A DNA stretch of 46,614 bases from positions 1-46,614 of the forward strand of contig SYLI01000054.1 of NCBI GenBank assembly GCA_005809105.1, read 5' to 3'. Positions 9,551 through 17,116 of this stretch are shown here, in pieces. Each line of letters starts with the position of its first letter. Position 1 is the stretch's first letter. Below the pieces are notes generated by a model. The model worked only from the letters and a program-made list of their open reading frames with translations. It was not told the DNA's origin and did no database searches. This DNA comes from Verrucomicrobiales bacterium (GTDB taxonomy: Bacteria; Verrucomicrobiota; Verrucomicrobiia; Limisphaerales; UBA1100). The position numbers and the translations under genes were made by a program.

Positions 9551-10300
9551 ATGATTCAAGTCCGCCAAATCACCAAGCGCTTCGGCGATCACCTGGTGCT
9601 GGACGGCGTCTCTTTTGACGTGCCGGCAGGCGAGTCGGTGGCGATCGTCGGGCGCAGCGGCGTGGGGAAAAGCGTCTTGCTCAAGCACCTCATTGGCCTC
9701 GTGCAGCCCGACGAGGGGCAGGTGCTGGTGGGTGGGGAGAACCTGGGCGCGATGTCGGAGAGGCAACTGCTGCGCGTGCGGCGGCGCTTTGGGATGCTCT
9801 TTCAGGGAGGAGCGCTGCTCGACTCCATGACGGTGGCTGAGAACATCGCCTTCCCCCTTCGTGGCCGGGAGGCACACGACGACGCATCGACCCAGCGCCG
9901 CATCGCCGAGGTGTTGGAACTGGTGGAGCTTCCCGGCATCGAGCAGAAGCTGCCCTCGCAACTCTCCGGCGGCATGCAGAAGCGCGTGGCACTGGCGCGG
10001 GCGATCGTCCACCGCCCGGAGATTGTGCTCTACGACGAACCCACGACGGGACTCGACCCCGTGGTGGCCGACAGTATCGACCAGCTCATGATGCGCGTCT
10101 GCGAACGGTTGAATGTCACCAGCATTGTCGTGACGCACGACATGAGGACGGCGCGGCGGCTGGGGCGGCGCATCCTGATGATGAAGGCGGGCCGGATTTA
10201 TCTCGACGATACGGCGGAACATGTTTTTATGTCGCTGGATCCGGTGGTGCGCCGTTTTGTCGACGGCGTGGCGGATTTGAAGGAGGTTGAGTTTCCGTGA
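9551..10300 (+). CDS. mlaF: MlaF-family lipid ABC transporter ATPase
   Basis: ATPase of the MCE transporter. It has 249 residues with Walker A GRSGVGKSVLLK, a Q-loop in FGMLFQGGALLDSMTV (the FQ-GAL-DS-TV pattern is typical of MlaF), signature LSGGMQKRVALARAI, Walker B IVLYDEPTTGLDP and H-loop VVTHDM. The ATG at 9551 directly follows mlaE; the frame is open back to 8867, but that part is antisense-like noise overlapping mlaE. The stop overlaps the GTG start of mlaD (GTGA). Confidence 0.95.
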   Translation: MIQVRQITKRFGDHLVLDGVSFDVPAGESVAIVGRSGVGKSVLLKHLIGLVQPDEGQVLVGGENLGAMSERQLLRVRRRFGMLFQGGALLDSMTVAENIAFPLRGREAHDDASTQRRIAEVLELVELPGIEQKLPSQLSGGMQKRVALARAIVHRPEIVLYDEPTTGLDPVVADSIDQLMMRVCERLNVTSIVVTHDMRTARRLGRRILMMKAGRIYLDDTAEHVFMSLDPVVRRFVDGVADLKEVEFP

Positions 10301-11589
10301 GTGCCCGAGGGCTGGAGCTGAAGGTGGGCCTGTTCATGGTGGCCTGCATCGCTATGGCGGCGGTGCTCTCCATCCGTTTCAGTGAATCAAGCATGGGGCT
10401 GGGCGGCGGCTACGTCGTGTCCATGGAGGTTCCCAACGCCGGCACGCTCGTGCCCGACGCCAACGTGCTCTTCGCGGGTGTGCGCGTGGGACATGTCGAG
10501 CGGATCGAGCTCAGGCCCGACGGCGCGGGCGTGATCGTAAAGCTTCGCATCGCCTCAGAGCGGCGCGTGTATGCCGAGGATTCGTTCAGCATCCAAACCG
10601 TTGGGTTTCTCGGCGATCAGTATGTGTCCATCGTGCCTTCTCCCCTGCGCTCCCGTGTGCTGGAGCCCGGCGCAAAAGTCGCGGGCAACGAGCCCTTCAG
10701 CATGGATCAGACCGCCCGGTCGGTGCAGGGAATTGTGCAGCGCGTCGATTCGCTGGTGGGCCGTGTCGATGGCATGGCGTTCGTGCTTTCCAACATGCTT
10801 GCGCGCGTGGACACCGAGCTTTTGAGCAGTCATACGATGTCCAACCTCACCAGCACACTCTCCAATGCGCAGCAGGCGTCCGACCAGGCTCGCGTCTTTT
10901 CCCAGCGCATGGTCCAGCTCACCGAGCACATGACCAACATCGCCATGCGCGGCACGGCGGTGGTGGATCGGGTGGACCACCTGCTGGCGACCAATTCGAT
11001 CGCGTTCAACCAGGTCATCTCCAATCTGCAGTCGTTCACCCTCCAGTTGCACCACACAGCCGACCGGATCGAGACCATGGTTTCGGCCAGCCAGCCGGCG
11101 GTGGGGGCGACCCTCACCAACATCGCCCGGCTCGCCGGCCAGTTAAACACCACGGCAGGGCAGTTGCAGGGCATCATCGCGACCAATCAGCCGGCCATCT
11201 CCCAAACCATCACCAACGTGGCCGAGCTCACCCGCAAGCTGAGCGTCACGGCGGGGGAAGTGCAGGCGGCGATGAAGGAGAACCGCGGCGATTTGGCGGC
11301 CATCGTGGCCAACATGCGCGATGTCACTGGCAATCTCAAATCCACCACGGGCAACCTCAACAAGGTGATGGCGCTCGTGGAGGCGGGGCAGGGGATCGTG
11401 GGAACCCTTGTGGGCGACCAGCAGGCCAAGCGTGAATTCGCGCAGCTGGTGACCAATCTGAGCGTCGCGGTGGATCGCTTCGGCACCCTCGCCGACAACC
11501 TGAATAAGCACGGGGTGCTTTGGAAGGGGACGAACTCGGCTGCCACCACGCGCCCGCCGCCGAGAAGCAGTCGGCCGGAGGTGCCATGA
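10297..11589 (+). CDS. mlaD: MCE/MlaD-family substrate-binding protein with long C-terminal helical region
   Basis: Periplasmic, membrane-anchored MCE subunit of the lipid transporter. The GTG at 10297 overlaps the mlaF stop. Residues about 6-28 form an N-terminal membrane anchor (KVGLFMVACIAMAAVLSI). The MCE domain spans about residues 38-115 (VSMEVPNAGTLVPDANVLFAGVRVGHVERI), with FLGDQYVSI near its end. Residues about 130-400 are Thr/Asn/Gln-rich amphipathic repeats (TNIARLAGQLNTTAGQLQ-like, TNVAELTRKLSVTAGEVQ-like) expected to form a long helical needle or barrel, as in MCE proteins longer than E. coli MlaD (about 183 aa). At 430 residues it is nearer the LetB/PqiB/Mce type in shape, though with one MCE domain. 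Confidence 0.92.
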   Translation: MSARGLELKVGLFMVACIAMAAVLSIRFSESSMGLGGGYVVSMEVPNAGTLVPDANVLFAGVRVGHVERIELRPDGAGVIVKLRIASERRVYAEDSFSIQTVGFLGDQYVSIVPSPLRSRVLEPGAKVAGNEPFSMDQTARSVQGIVQRVDSLVGRVDGMAFVLSNMLARVDTELLSSHTMSNLTSTLSNAQQASDQARVFSQRMVQLTEHMTNIAMRGTAVVDRVDHLLATNSIAFNQVISNLQSFTLQLHHTADRIETMVSASQPAVGATLTNIARLAGQLNTTAGQLQGIIATNQPAISQTITNVAELTRKLSVTAGEVQAAMKENRGDLAAIVANMRDVTGNLKSTTGNLNKVMALVEAGQGIVGTLVGDQQAKREFAQLVTNLSVAVDRFGTLADNLNKHGVLWKGTNSAATTRPPPRSSRPEVP

Positions 11590-11813
11590 GCGGCCCGGTC
11601 TGCGTGTTTGAGGCGACACGGCTTGTGGACGCGCAACTGGCCTGCGCCAGGCTTTGTGCGGGAGGCTTCCTTGCCGAAGTACTCAACGAAACCACGGCCA
11701 CCAATTTCGGGGGCATCCTGCCGGGCGTCACGAGCATTCGCGTGGTGGTGCCAGAATCCCAGGCACAGGAGGCGCGCGAGTGGCTGGCGGATCTACCTGC
11801 CGAGGAATTGTGA
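11586..11813 (+). CDS. DUF2007-type small protein
   Basis: A 75-residue protein resembling the DUF2007 family (putative signal-transducing or metal-related small domain): VCVFEATRLVDAQLACARLCAGGF, then a short loop and TSIRVVVPESQAQEAREWL. It keeps the alpha/beta pattern of a ferredoxin-like fold with a final helix. The ATG at 11586 overlaps the mlaD stop (ATGA) and its own stop overlaps the next gene's GTG, so it is embedded in the operon. No function is established; the coupling to the lipid transporter is the best clue. Confidence 0.75.
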   Translation: MSGPVCVFEATRLVDAQLACARLCAGGFLAEVLNETTATNFGGILPGVTSIRVVVPESQAQEAREWLADLPAEEL

Positions 11814-13189
11814 ACTCCCCGCTCGCACGGTCCCTGCAGCAGCTCAAGCGGCGGCTTCCCACCGGCGTGCTGCGGCAGGATTCGGGCACTCTGGACGCGC
11901 ACGCGGGCGACAAGTGGTTTGCGGCGCGCACGCCTGATGCCGTTGCGCTCCCCCGCACGACGAAAGAGGTTGTGGCCATTCTCCAGTTCGCCCACCGCCA
12001 TGCGATCCCGGTCACGGCACGAGGTGCCGGCCATGGCTACGTCGGTGGTTGTGTCCCACAGCGTGGCGGCATTGCGCTCAGCCTGGCGCGAATGAACCGG
12101 ATTCTGGAAATCAACCCGCGCGATTTCGTCGCGGTCGTCGAGCCTGGTGTCATCACCGCAACGCTGCAGGCCAAAGTGGAGCGGCTTGGCTTGTTTTATC
12201 CCCCCGACCCCGCCAGCCGCGCCGACTGTTCCATCGGTGGCAACATCGCCACCAATGCCGGGGGGCCCCGCAGTGTGAAGTACGGGGTGACTCGCGACTA
12301 TGTGCTGGGGATTGAGGTGGTGCTTGCCGATGGCACTGTGGCGCGGCTGGGTGGCCGCGTGCACAAGAACAAGACGGGGTTCGACCTTCACCGCCTTTTC
12401 GTGGGGTCAGAGGGGCTGCTGGGCGTGGTCACCGAGGCCACGCTCAAACTGCTGCCCTTGCCGCCTCATCGCGCCATCGCGGCGGTGGGGTTTGACACCA
12501 TGAAGGCGGCCTGCGCCAGTGTGCGGGCGGTGTTTGATGGGGGTTTCCTGCCCTGTGCGGTGGAGTTGGCCGACGAATTCACCCTCAACGCCGCGCGCGA
12601 TCGGACCGGCACGCGCCGCTTCGATGGATGCCGGGCCTACCTCATCGTGGAGCTGGACGGGCAGCGCGCGTCTGTGCGCGCCGAAATGCGCGAGCTGCGC
12701 GCGATCCTGGCGCGGCGGCGTCCGCGCACCGTGCAGGTGGTGGATGGGGCGGTGGCCTGCGAGCAGATCTGGAAGGTGCGCCGTGAATTTTCGTACGCGC
12801 TGCGCGACACGGGCCTCACCAAACTCAACGAGGACGTGGTGGTGCCCAGGGGGGCGGTGGAGAAATTATTTGCGCTGGGCGCGCGCCTTCATCGCCGCCA
12901 TGCAATCCGCGTCGCCTGCTTCGGCCACGCGGGCGACGGCAACATTCATGTCAATCTGATGCTCGACGAATCACAGCCGGGCGTTCGCCGGCGCGCGCAT
13001 GCGGCGCTGGATGAGCTCTTTCGCGGAGTGCTTGCGCTGGGAGGCGCCATCACGGGCGAGCATGGCATCGGCCTGGCCAAGAAACCGTGGTGGAATCTGG
13101 CGGTGCCCGCACCCGTCCGGCGCGCCCATGCGCGGATCAAGCGCGCGCTCGATCCGCGTGGGATCCTCAACCCGGGCAAGTTTGTCTAG
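11810..13189 (+). CDS. FAD-linked oxidase, GlcD/D-lactate dehydrogenase family
   Basis: Oxidises a 2-hydroxy acid (glycolate, D-lactate or similar) with FAD. The 459-residue protein has an N-terminal PCMH-type FAD domain: PVTARGAGHGYVGGCVPQRG is the FAD-pyrophosphate loop, and DCSIGGNIATNAGGPRSVKYG is characteristic of GlcD. The C-terminal FAD-oxidase domain has FGHAGDGNIHVNLM and GEHGIGLAKK. GTG at 11810 is the likely start (GTGA overlap with the preceding stop). No separate glcE/glcF genes follow, so the electron acceptor is unknown. Its stop overlaps that of the convergent RRM gene by the tetranucleotide CTAG. Confidence 0.9.
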   Translation: MNSPLARSLQQLKRRLPTGVLRQDSGTLDAHAGDKWFAARTPDAVALPRTTKEVVAILQFAHRHAIPVTARGAGHGYVGGCVPQRGGIALSLARMNRILEINPRDFVAVVEPGVITATLQAKVERLGLFYPPDPASRADCSIGGNIATNAGGPRSVKYGVTRDYVLGIEVVLADGTVARLGGRVHKNKTGFDLHRLFVGSEGLLGVVTEATLKLLPLPPHRAIAAVGFDTMKAACASVRAVFDGGFLPCAVELADEFTLNAARDRTGTRRFDGCRAYLIVELDGQRASVRAEMRELRAILARRRPRTVQVVDGAVACEQIWKVRREFSYALRDTGLTKLNEDVVVPRGAVEKLFALGARLHRRHAIRVACFGHAGDGNIHVNLMLDESQPGVRRRAHAALDELFRGVLALGGAITGEHGIGLAKKPWWNLAVPAPVRRAHARIKRALDPRGILNPGKFV

Positions 13190-13440
13190 CCATCCAGCGG
13201 GCGCGCCAGTTCCACACGTAGATTGCGCCCGTTAAAGTCGCGCCCATGGAGCGTCGCGGCGGCGTTCTCGGCGCAGGCGCGGTCGGCCATTTCCACAAAG
13301 AGGAACCCGGCCGTGCGCCCGTCGCTGCGGCGCGTGACGCGCGCAAGCTTGAGCACCTGCCCCGCAGTTTCGAAATGCGCCCGCAACTGCTCGTCGCTGG
13401 CTTCGTAGGGAACATTGCCGACGTAAAGTGTGGTGGTCAT
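13186..13440 (-). CDS. RRM RNA-binding protein
   Basis: An 84-residue single RNA-recognition-motif protein of the cyanobacterial Rbp / bacterial RRM class. RNP2 is LYVGNV at residues 5-10 and RNP1 is AGFLFVEM near residue 44, giving the beta-alpha-beta-beta-alpha-beta order that ends RNLRVELARP. Such proteins bind single-stranded RNA, and some are cold-induced. The ATG overlaps the rsmI stop (ATGA), so it is translated with rsmI. Confidence 0.92.
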   Translation of the reverse strand: MTTTLYVGNVPYEASDEQLRAHFETAGQVLKLARVTRRSDGRTAGFLFVEMADRACAENAAATLHGRDFNGRNLRVELARPLDG

Positions 13441-14192
13441 GGATCAATGGAGAGGGGTAGGGGGGGCGTTGGGCCAACCTCGGGGGCGCCGCCGCGCCGC
13501 GATTGGCCCACCAGCACGACACATTCGCCGCGAACCCCACCCTGCGGGAGCTGCGCGAGAATGGCGGCGGGTGTTCCCCGCATGTGTTCTTCGAACTTCT
13601 TGGTGATTTCGCGCGAGAGCACCACCGGCGTATCCGGCCAAAGCCCGGCCAGATCCTCGAGCAGCGCCTTCACGCGATGCGGCGATTCATAGCACACGAG
13701 CGTGCCCGGCACGTCCGCCAGGCGGCCCAGTTCGTTGCGGCGCGCGCCTCGTTTGCGGGGCAGGAACCCGATGAAGTGAAACTCTCCCGTGGGCAGTCCG
13801 CTGGCGGACAAGGCGGCGATGGCGGCGCAAGGGCCGGGCACACTCTCCACGCGCAATCCGGCGGCGAGGATGCGCCGCACCAGGCGCTCTCCAGGATCGC
13901 TGATGCCCGGGGTGCCCGCGTCGGTGACGTAGGCGACGGTGCCCCCGCCGCTGAGGCGCTCAAGCAGATCACCGGAGCGCCGGGCCTCGGAGTGTTGGTG
14001 GCAGCTCATCATCGGCTTTTGCAGGCCCAGATGCCGGAGCAGCAGCCCCGTCCGGCGGGTGTCCTCGGCGGCCACCACGTCGCACTCGCGCAGCGTCCTC
14101 ACCGCGCGCCAGGTGATGTCTTCCAGATTGCCGATGGGAGTCGCCACCAGATACAGCGTTCCGGGTTGGAGGGGTGGGAGCTCAGCTTGCAT
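13437..14192 (-). CDS. rsmI: 16S rRNA (cytidine-1402-2'-O)-methyltransferase RsmI
   Basis: SAM-dependent methyltransferase that 2'-O-methylates C1402 in the 16S decoding centre. The 251-residue product has the tetrapyrrole-methylase fold: LYLVATPIGNLEDITWRAV, AEDTRRTGLLLRHLG, VAYVTDAGTPGISDPGERLV, PGPCAAIAALSASGLP, FIGFLPRK and YESPHRV are all classic RsmI motifs. The ATG at 14192 is chosen because the sequence further upstream to 14303 is unlike the family and overlaps the opposite-strand gene start. It forms a coupled pair with the RRM gene downstream. Confidence 0.95.
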   Translation of the reverse strand: MQAELPPLQPGTLYLVATPIGNLEDITWRAVRTLRECDVVAAEDTRRTGLLLRHLGLQKPMMSCHQHSEARRSGDLLERLSGGGTVAYVTDAGTPGISDPGERLVRRILAAGLRVESVPGPCAAIAALSASGLPTGEFHFIGFLPRKRGARRNELGRLADVPGTLVCYESPHRVKALLEDLAGLWPDTPVVLSREITKKFEEHMRGTPAAILAQLPQGGVRGECVVLVGQSRRGGAPEVGPTPPLPLSIDP

Positions 14193-14290
14193 CCGATGGC
14201 GCGGCCGTTTGTAGCACAAGGGGCCACGGCCGGGAAGGATGGGGCGTTGACGATTGCCTTTTGCATCCGAAAGGCGAGGATGAACCCCGC

Positions 14291-14464
14291 ATGTCGTTGC
14301 CATCGCCGATCCCCGAACGAGCCAACACGCCCAAATGGGTTCGCTATGTGGTGGCGTTTCTGCTGTTGTGGCTGGTGGTTTCGCTCTTCTGGTTCGTGGG
14401 TGCCATCCGCGAAGCCAAGCGCATCAAGCAACACCAGGAACGTCCCGACCGGATCTCAAAATGA
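14291..14464 (+). CDS. Small single-pass membrane protein
   Basis: A 57-residue product. Residues about 16-38 are a strong hydrophobic helix (YVVAFLLLWLVVSLFWFVGAI) followed by a highly charged tail (REAKRIKQHQERPDR), so the orientation is probably N-out/C-in or a tail facing the cytosol. Its stop overlaps an ATG of the formylglycine-enzyme gene (ATGA at 14461), which supports it as real. No family is recognised. Confidence 0.6.
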   Translation: MSLPSPIPERANTPKWVRYVVAFLLLWLVVSLFWFVGAIREAKRIKQHQERPDRISK

Positions 14465-15561
14465 GGGCTTGGATGATGTTCGGCGGGTGTTACCGTGGGG
14501 GCGATCTCATGGCGCACGGTTTCCACTACTACGGAATGTCCATCACAATGGGGCTGCTCTTGGCCTTTGCTGCCGCGGCGGCGGAACCCGCTGCGAAAGC
14601 CCGCCCGTTCTCTGTGGAGGGCATGGTGTGGATCGCACCGGCCACCTTCGACATGGGTTGGAACGATGGGGAGACGGACGAGCGGCCCGTGCACAAGGTG
14701 TCGTTGGATGGGTTCTGGATCGACAAGTTCGAGGTCACCAACGAGCAGTTCGCGCGATTTGTGGAGAAGTCGGGCTACGTGACGATTGCTGAGAAGCCGC
14801 CGGATCCCAAACTCTTTCCGGGTGTGCCCGCGGCGGATTTGAAGGCGGGATCCATCGTCTTCACGCCGCCCAAGGATGCCATCCCCATTGCCGAGCTGCG
14901 GGCGCACAACGCCTTCCTGCAATGGTGGCGCTATGTTGCCGGCGCCAGCTGGCGTCATCCGGAAGGGCCCGGTTCAACCCTGCGCGGCCGCGAGAAACAC
15001 CCGGTCGTTCACATCGCGTGGGATGACGCCGTGGCCTTTTCCAAGTGGGCCGGCAAGTCACTCCCCACCGAGGCGCAGTGGGAGTACGCCGCGCGCGGCG
15101 GCTTGGCTGGAAAGGAGTACGTGTGGGGCGACCAGTTCGAGCCCAAGGGCCGGCCGATGGCGAACCTCTGGCAGGGGCAGTTTCCCGTGGAGAACACCGC
15201 GCGTGATGGCTTCCGCGGCACGGCGCCGGTGGGATCGTTCCAGGCCAACGGCTTTGGGTTGCATGACATGGCTGGCAACGCGTGGGAGTGGTGCCATGAT
15301 TTTTACCTTCCCAATTACTACAAAAACTCACCGGCGAAAAATCCGCCAGGCCCCGACTCCAGCCACGATCCCAACGAGCCGGGCGTGGCCAAGCGCGTCC
15401 AGCGCGGCGGTTCGTTTCTTTGCACAGACCTCTACTGCGGAGCCTTTCGTCCCAGCCGACGCATGAAGACTTCGCCCGATACGGGCCTTTCGCACGCCGG
15501 GTTCCGTTGCGTGGCGGCAGGGTTTGCGCCTGCCGCCGCCACGGATCCAAAGTCGAAATAA
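14461..15561 (+). CDS. Formylglycine-generating enzyme (FGE/SUMF1) family protein, secreted
   Basis: Converts the active-site Cys of type I sulfatases to formylglycine. The FGE-sulfatase fold is clear: MVWIAPATFDMGWNDGETDE, GFWIDKFEVTNEQFARFV, HIAWDDAVAFSKWAGKSLPT, EAQWEYAARGG, DMAGNAWEW and QRGGSFLC. The copper-binding catalytic pair of FGE is retained as C-x4-C (SFLCTDLYC; Cys codons at 15421 and 15436), the same spacing as human C336/C341. This argues for true FGE activity over a mere structural relative. A second start at 14509 (MAHGFHYYGMS) gives a neater signal peptide ending near AAAAAEP, so export is likely. It converges on a sulfatase-like gene with only 8 bases between stops. Confidence 0.88.
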   Translation: MRAWMMFGGCYRGGDLMAHGFHYYGMSITMGLLLAFAAAAAEPAAKARPFSVEGMVWIAPATFDMGWNDGETDERPVHKVSLDGFWIDKFEVTNEQFARFVEKSGYVTIAEKPPDPKLFPGVPAADLKAGSIVFTPPKDAIPIAELRAHNAFLQWWRYVAGASWRHPEGPGSTLRGREKHPVVHIAWDDAVAFSKWAGKSLPTEAQWEYAARGGLAGKEYVWGDQFEPKGRPMANLWQGQFPVENTARDGFRGTAPVGSFQANGFGLHDMAGNAWEWCHDFYLPNYYKNSPAKNPPGPDSSHDPNEPGVAKRVQRGGSFLCTDLYCGAFRPSRRMKTSPDTGLSHAGFRCVAAGFAPAAATDPKSK

Positions 15562-15569
15562 GAGGGCGT

Positions 15570-17042
15570 CTAACGCTGCGCGCTGCGCTTGTCGGGCATG
15601 GTGATGGGCCAGTGCTCGGACTTTGTGCGCGCCGTCAGCAGGAAGTTCTCCAGCTTGACGATGACATCGGGATTGGCGGCCGCGACGTCCTTCGACTCCG
15701 CGGGGTCTGTCTTGAGGTCGTAGAGCTCCAGCGCCTTGCCCGGCTCCGGACGCACGGCCTTCCATGATCCCATCCGCACGGCCTGCTTGGAGCCGCCTTC
15801 GTGGAATTCCCAGTAGAAGTGCTCGTGCCCCTGCTGCTGGGGTGAGTTGATGAGCGTGGGAAGAAACGAGATGCCGTCCGTCTCGCGCGGGGGCGACACG
15901 CGCGCAATCTGGCAGAGGGTGGGCATGAAGTCCCAGTGCGCCACGGGAAGGCTGACCACGGAGTTGGCCTTGGTCTTGCCGGTCCACCGAACCAAAAGCG
16001 GAATGCGGATGCCGCCTTCGTACAGGCTGCGTTTGATGCCCCTGAAAGGCCCGGCACTTTGGAAGAACGCCGGGTCGTTGCCGCCCTCGGCGTGCGGGCC
16101 GTTGTCGCTGGTGAAGATGAGAACGGTCTCCTCCTCAATCTTGTACTCCTGCAACTGCGCCATGATCTTGCCGACGTCGGCGTCCAGACGCGTGATCATC
16201 GCCGCCTTGTTCTTCTCCGGCAGCGGCCAGCGATGAATGTCGTAGGGCAGATTGTTGGGCACCTCCATCCCGTTGCCGGTTTTGCGCTGCAGATCCGCGT
16301 TGGCATGGGGCGTGGTGTATCCCAGATAGAGGAAGAAGGGCTGGTACTTGTTGTCATACGCGGGCCGGTGGATGCGAATGGCATTGAGGGCCGACCGGGT
16401 CAGCAGATCCTGCGCGTACTCCAGCCTGCGGCCTTCGCGGTTCCGGTGGATTTCCACCATGCCCTGATAGGCGTTGATACCCTTGAATCCCGGCTCGAAG
16501 CGCCAGAGAAAGCTGGGATAATAGTTGTCGGCGTGCGCCTGATCGACGAATCCCACCCAGTGTTCAAATCCCTTTTTGAAAGGCTCGCCGGTGGAGTTTT
16601 CCAGCCCCAGCCCCCACTTGCCGACGGCCAGCGTCCGGTATCCGGCCGTGCGCAGCATCTGTCCCACGGTGATGTCCACCGAGCGCAGCGGCACATCCAG
16701 ATCGCCGCGGATGAAAGTGTGCCCCGTATGCAGCCCGGTCATCAGCGCCGCGCGCGACGCGCTGTCCAGGGGCGCGCCCGCGTAAGCGTCGGTAAACCGC
16801 ATGCCCTCGGCGGCCAGCCGGTCCAGGTTGGGCGTTTTGATGAGTTTCTGGCCGTAGGCGCCCAAGTCGCCGTAGCCCAAGTCGTCGGCGATGATGAGGA
16901 TGATGTTGGGTGTGCGCGGCCCTTTGGGGCCCTCCTCGGGTTTCGGGAATGGTCGCGCCTGCGCAAAAAGCGAACTGGGCCCAGCCCATGCAGCGAACAG
17001 CACAGCCACAATCAACAGCGGAAACGCTCTCCTCGTCATCAT
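15570..17042 (-). CDS. Sulfatase-family protein with Asp at the formylglycine position
   Basis: A type I sulfatase-fold protein (arylsulfatase A-like), 490 residues, with a signal peptide ending near SLFAQA. Metal-site motifs are present: NIILIIADDLGYGDLGAYG (D53, D54), GKWGLG and IFTSDNGPHAEGG. The C/S-x-P-S-R signature, however, reads D93-S-A-S-R before AALMTGLHTGHTF, so the residue that should become formylglycine is Asp and the Pro is Ala. The codon is GAC at 16764-16766. Classical sulfatase chemistry is therefore doubtful; it may be a pseudo-enzyme, a binding protein or a different hydrolase. The start at 17042 is set by a strong GGAGG six bases upstream; an ATG 21 bases earlier precedes that site. 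Confidence 0.9.
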   Translation of the reverse strand: MMTRRAFPLLIVAVLFAAWAGPSSLFAQARPFPKPEEGPKGPRTPNIILIIADDLGYGDLGAYGQKLIKTPNLDRLAAEGMRFTDAYAGAPLDSASRAALMTGLHTGHTFIRGDLDVPLRSVDITVGQMLRTAGYRTLAVGKWGLGLENSTGEPFKKGFEHWVGFVDQAHADNYYPSFLWRFEPGFKGINAYQGMVEIHRNREGRRLEYAQDLLTRSALNAIRIHRPAYDNKYQPFFLYLGYTTPHANADLQRKTGNGMEVPNNLPYDIHRWPLPEKNKAAMITRLDADVGKIMAQLQEYKIEEETVLIFTSDNGPHAEGGNDPAFFQSAGPFRGIKRSLYEGGIRIPLLVRWTGKTKANSVVSLPVAHWDFMPTLCQIARVSPPRETDGISFLPTLINSPQQQGHEHFYWEFHEGGSKQAVRMGSWKAVRPEPGKALELYDLKTDPAESKDVAAANPDVIVKLENFLLTARTKSEHWPITMPDKRSAQR

Positions 17043-17056
17043 ACCAGCCTCCTTTA

Positions 17057-17074
17057 CACCCAACGATGTGGGTG
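17057..17074 (-). promoter_or_regulatory. Hairpin upstream of the sulfatase ribosome-binding site
   Basis: Six-base inverted arms (CACCCA / TGGGTG, 6-base loop) lie next to the GGAGG that serves the sulfatase-like gene. It could modulate translation, but there is no second supporting signal. Confidence 0.3.
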
Positions 17075-17116
17075 GTGTTTAATTACGCCGGAAGCGCGCC
17101 CTCTTGAAATCCTAAG

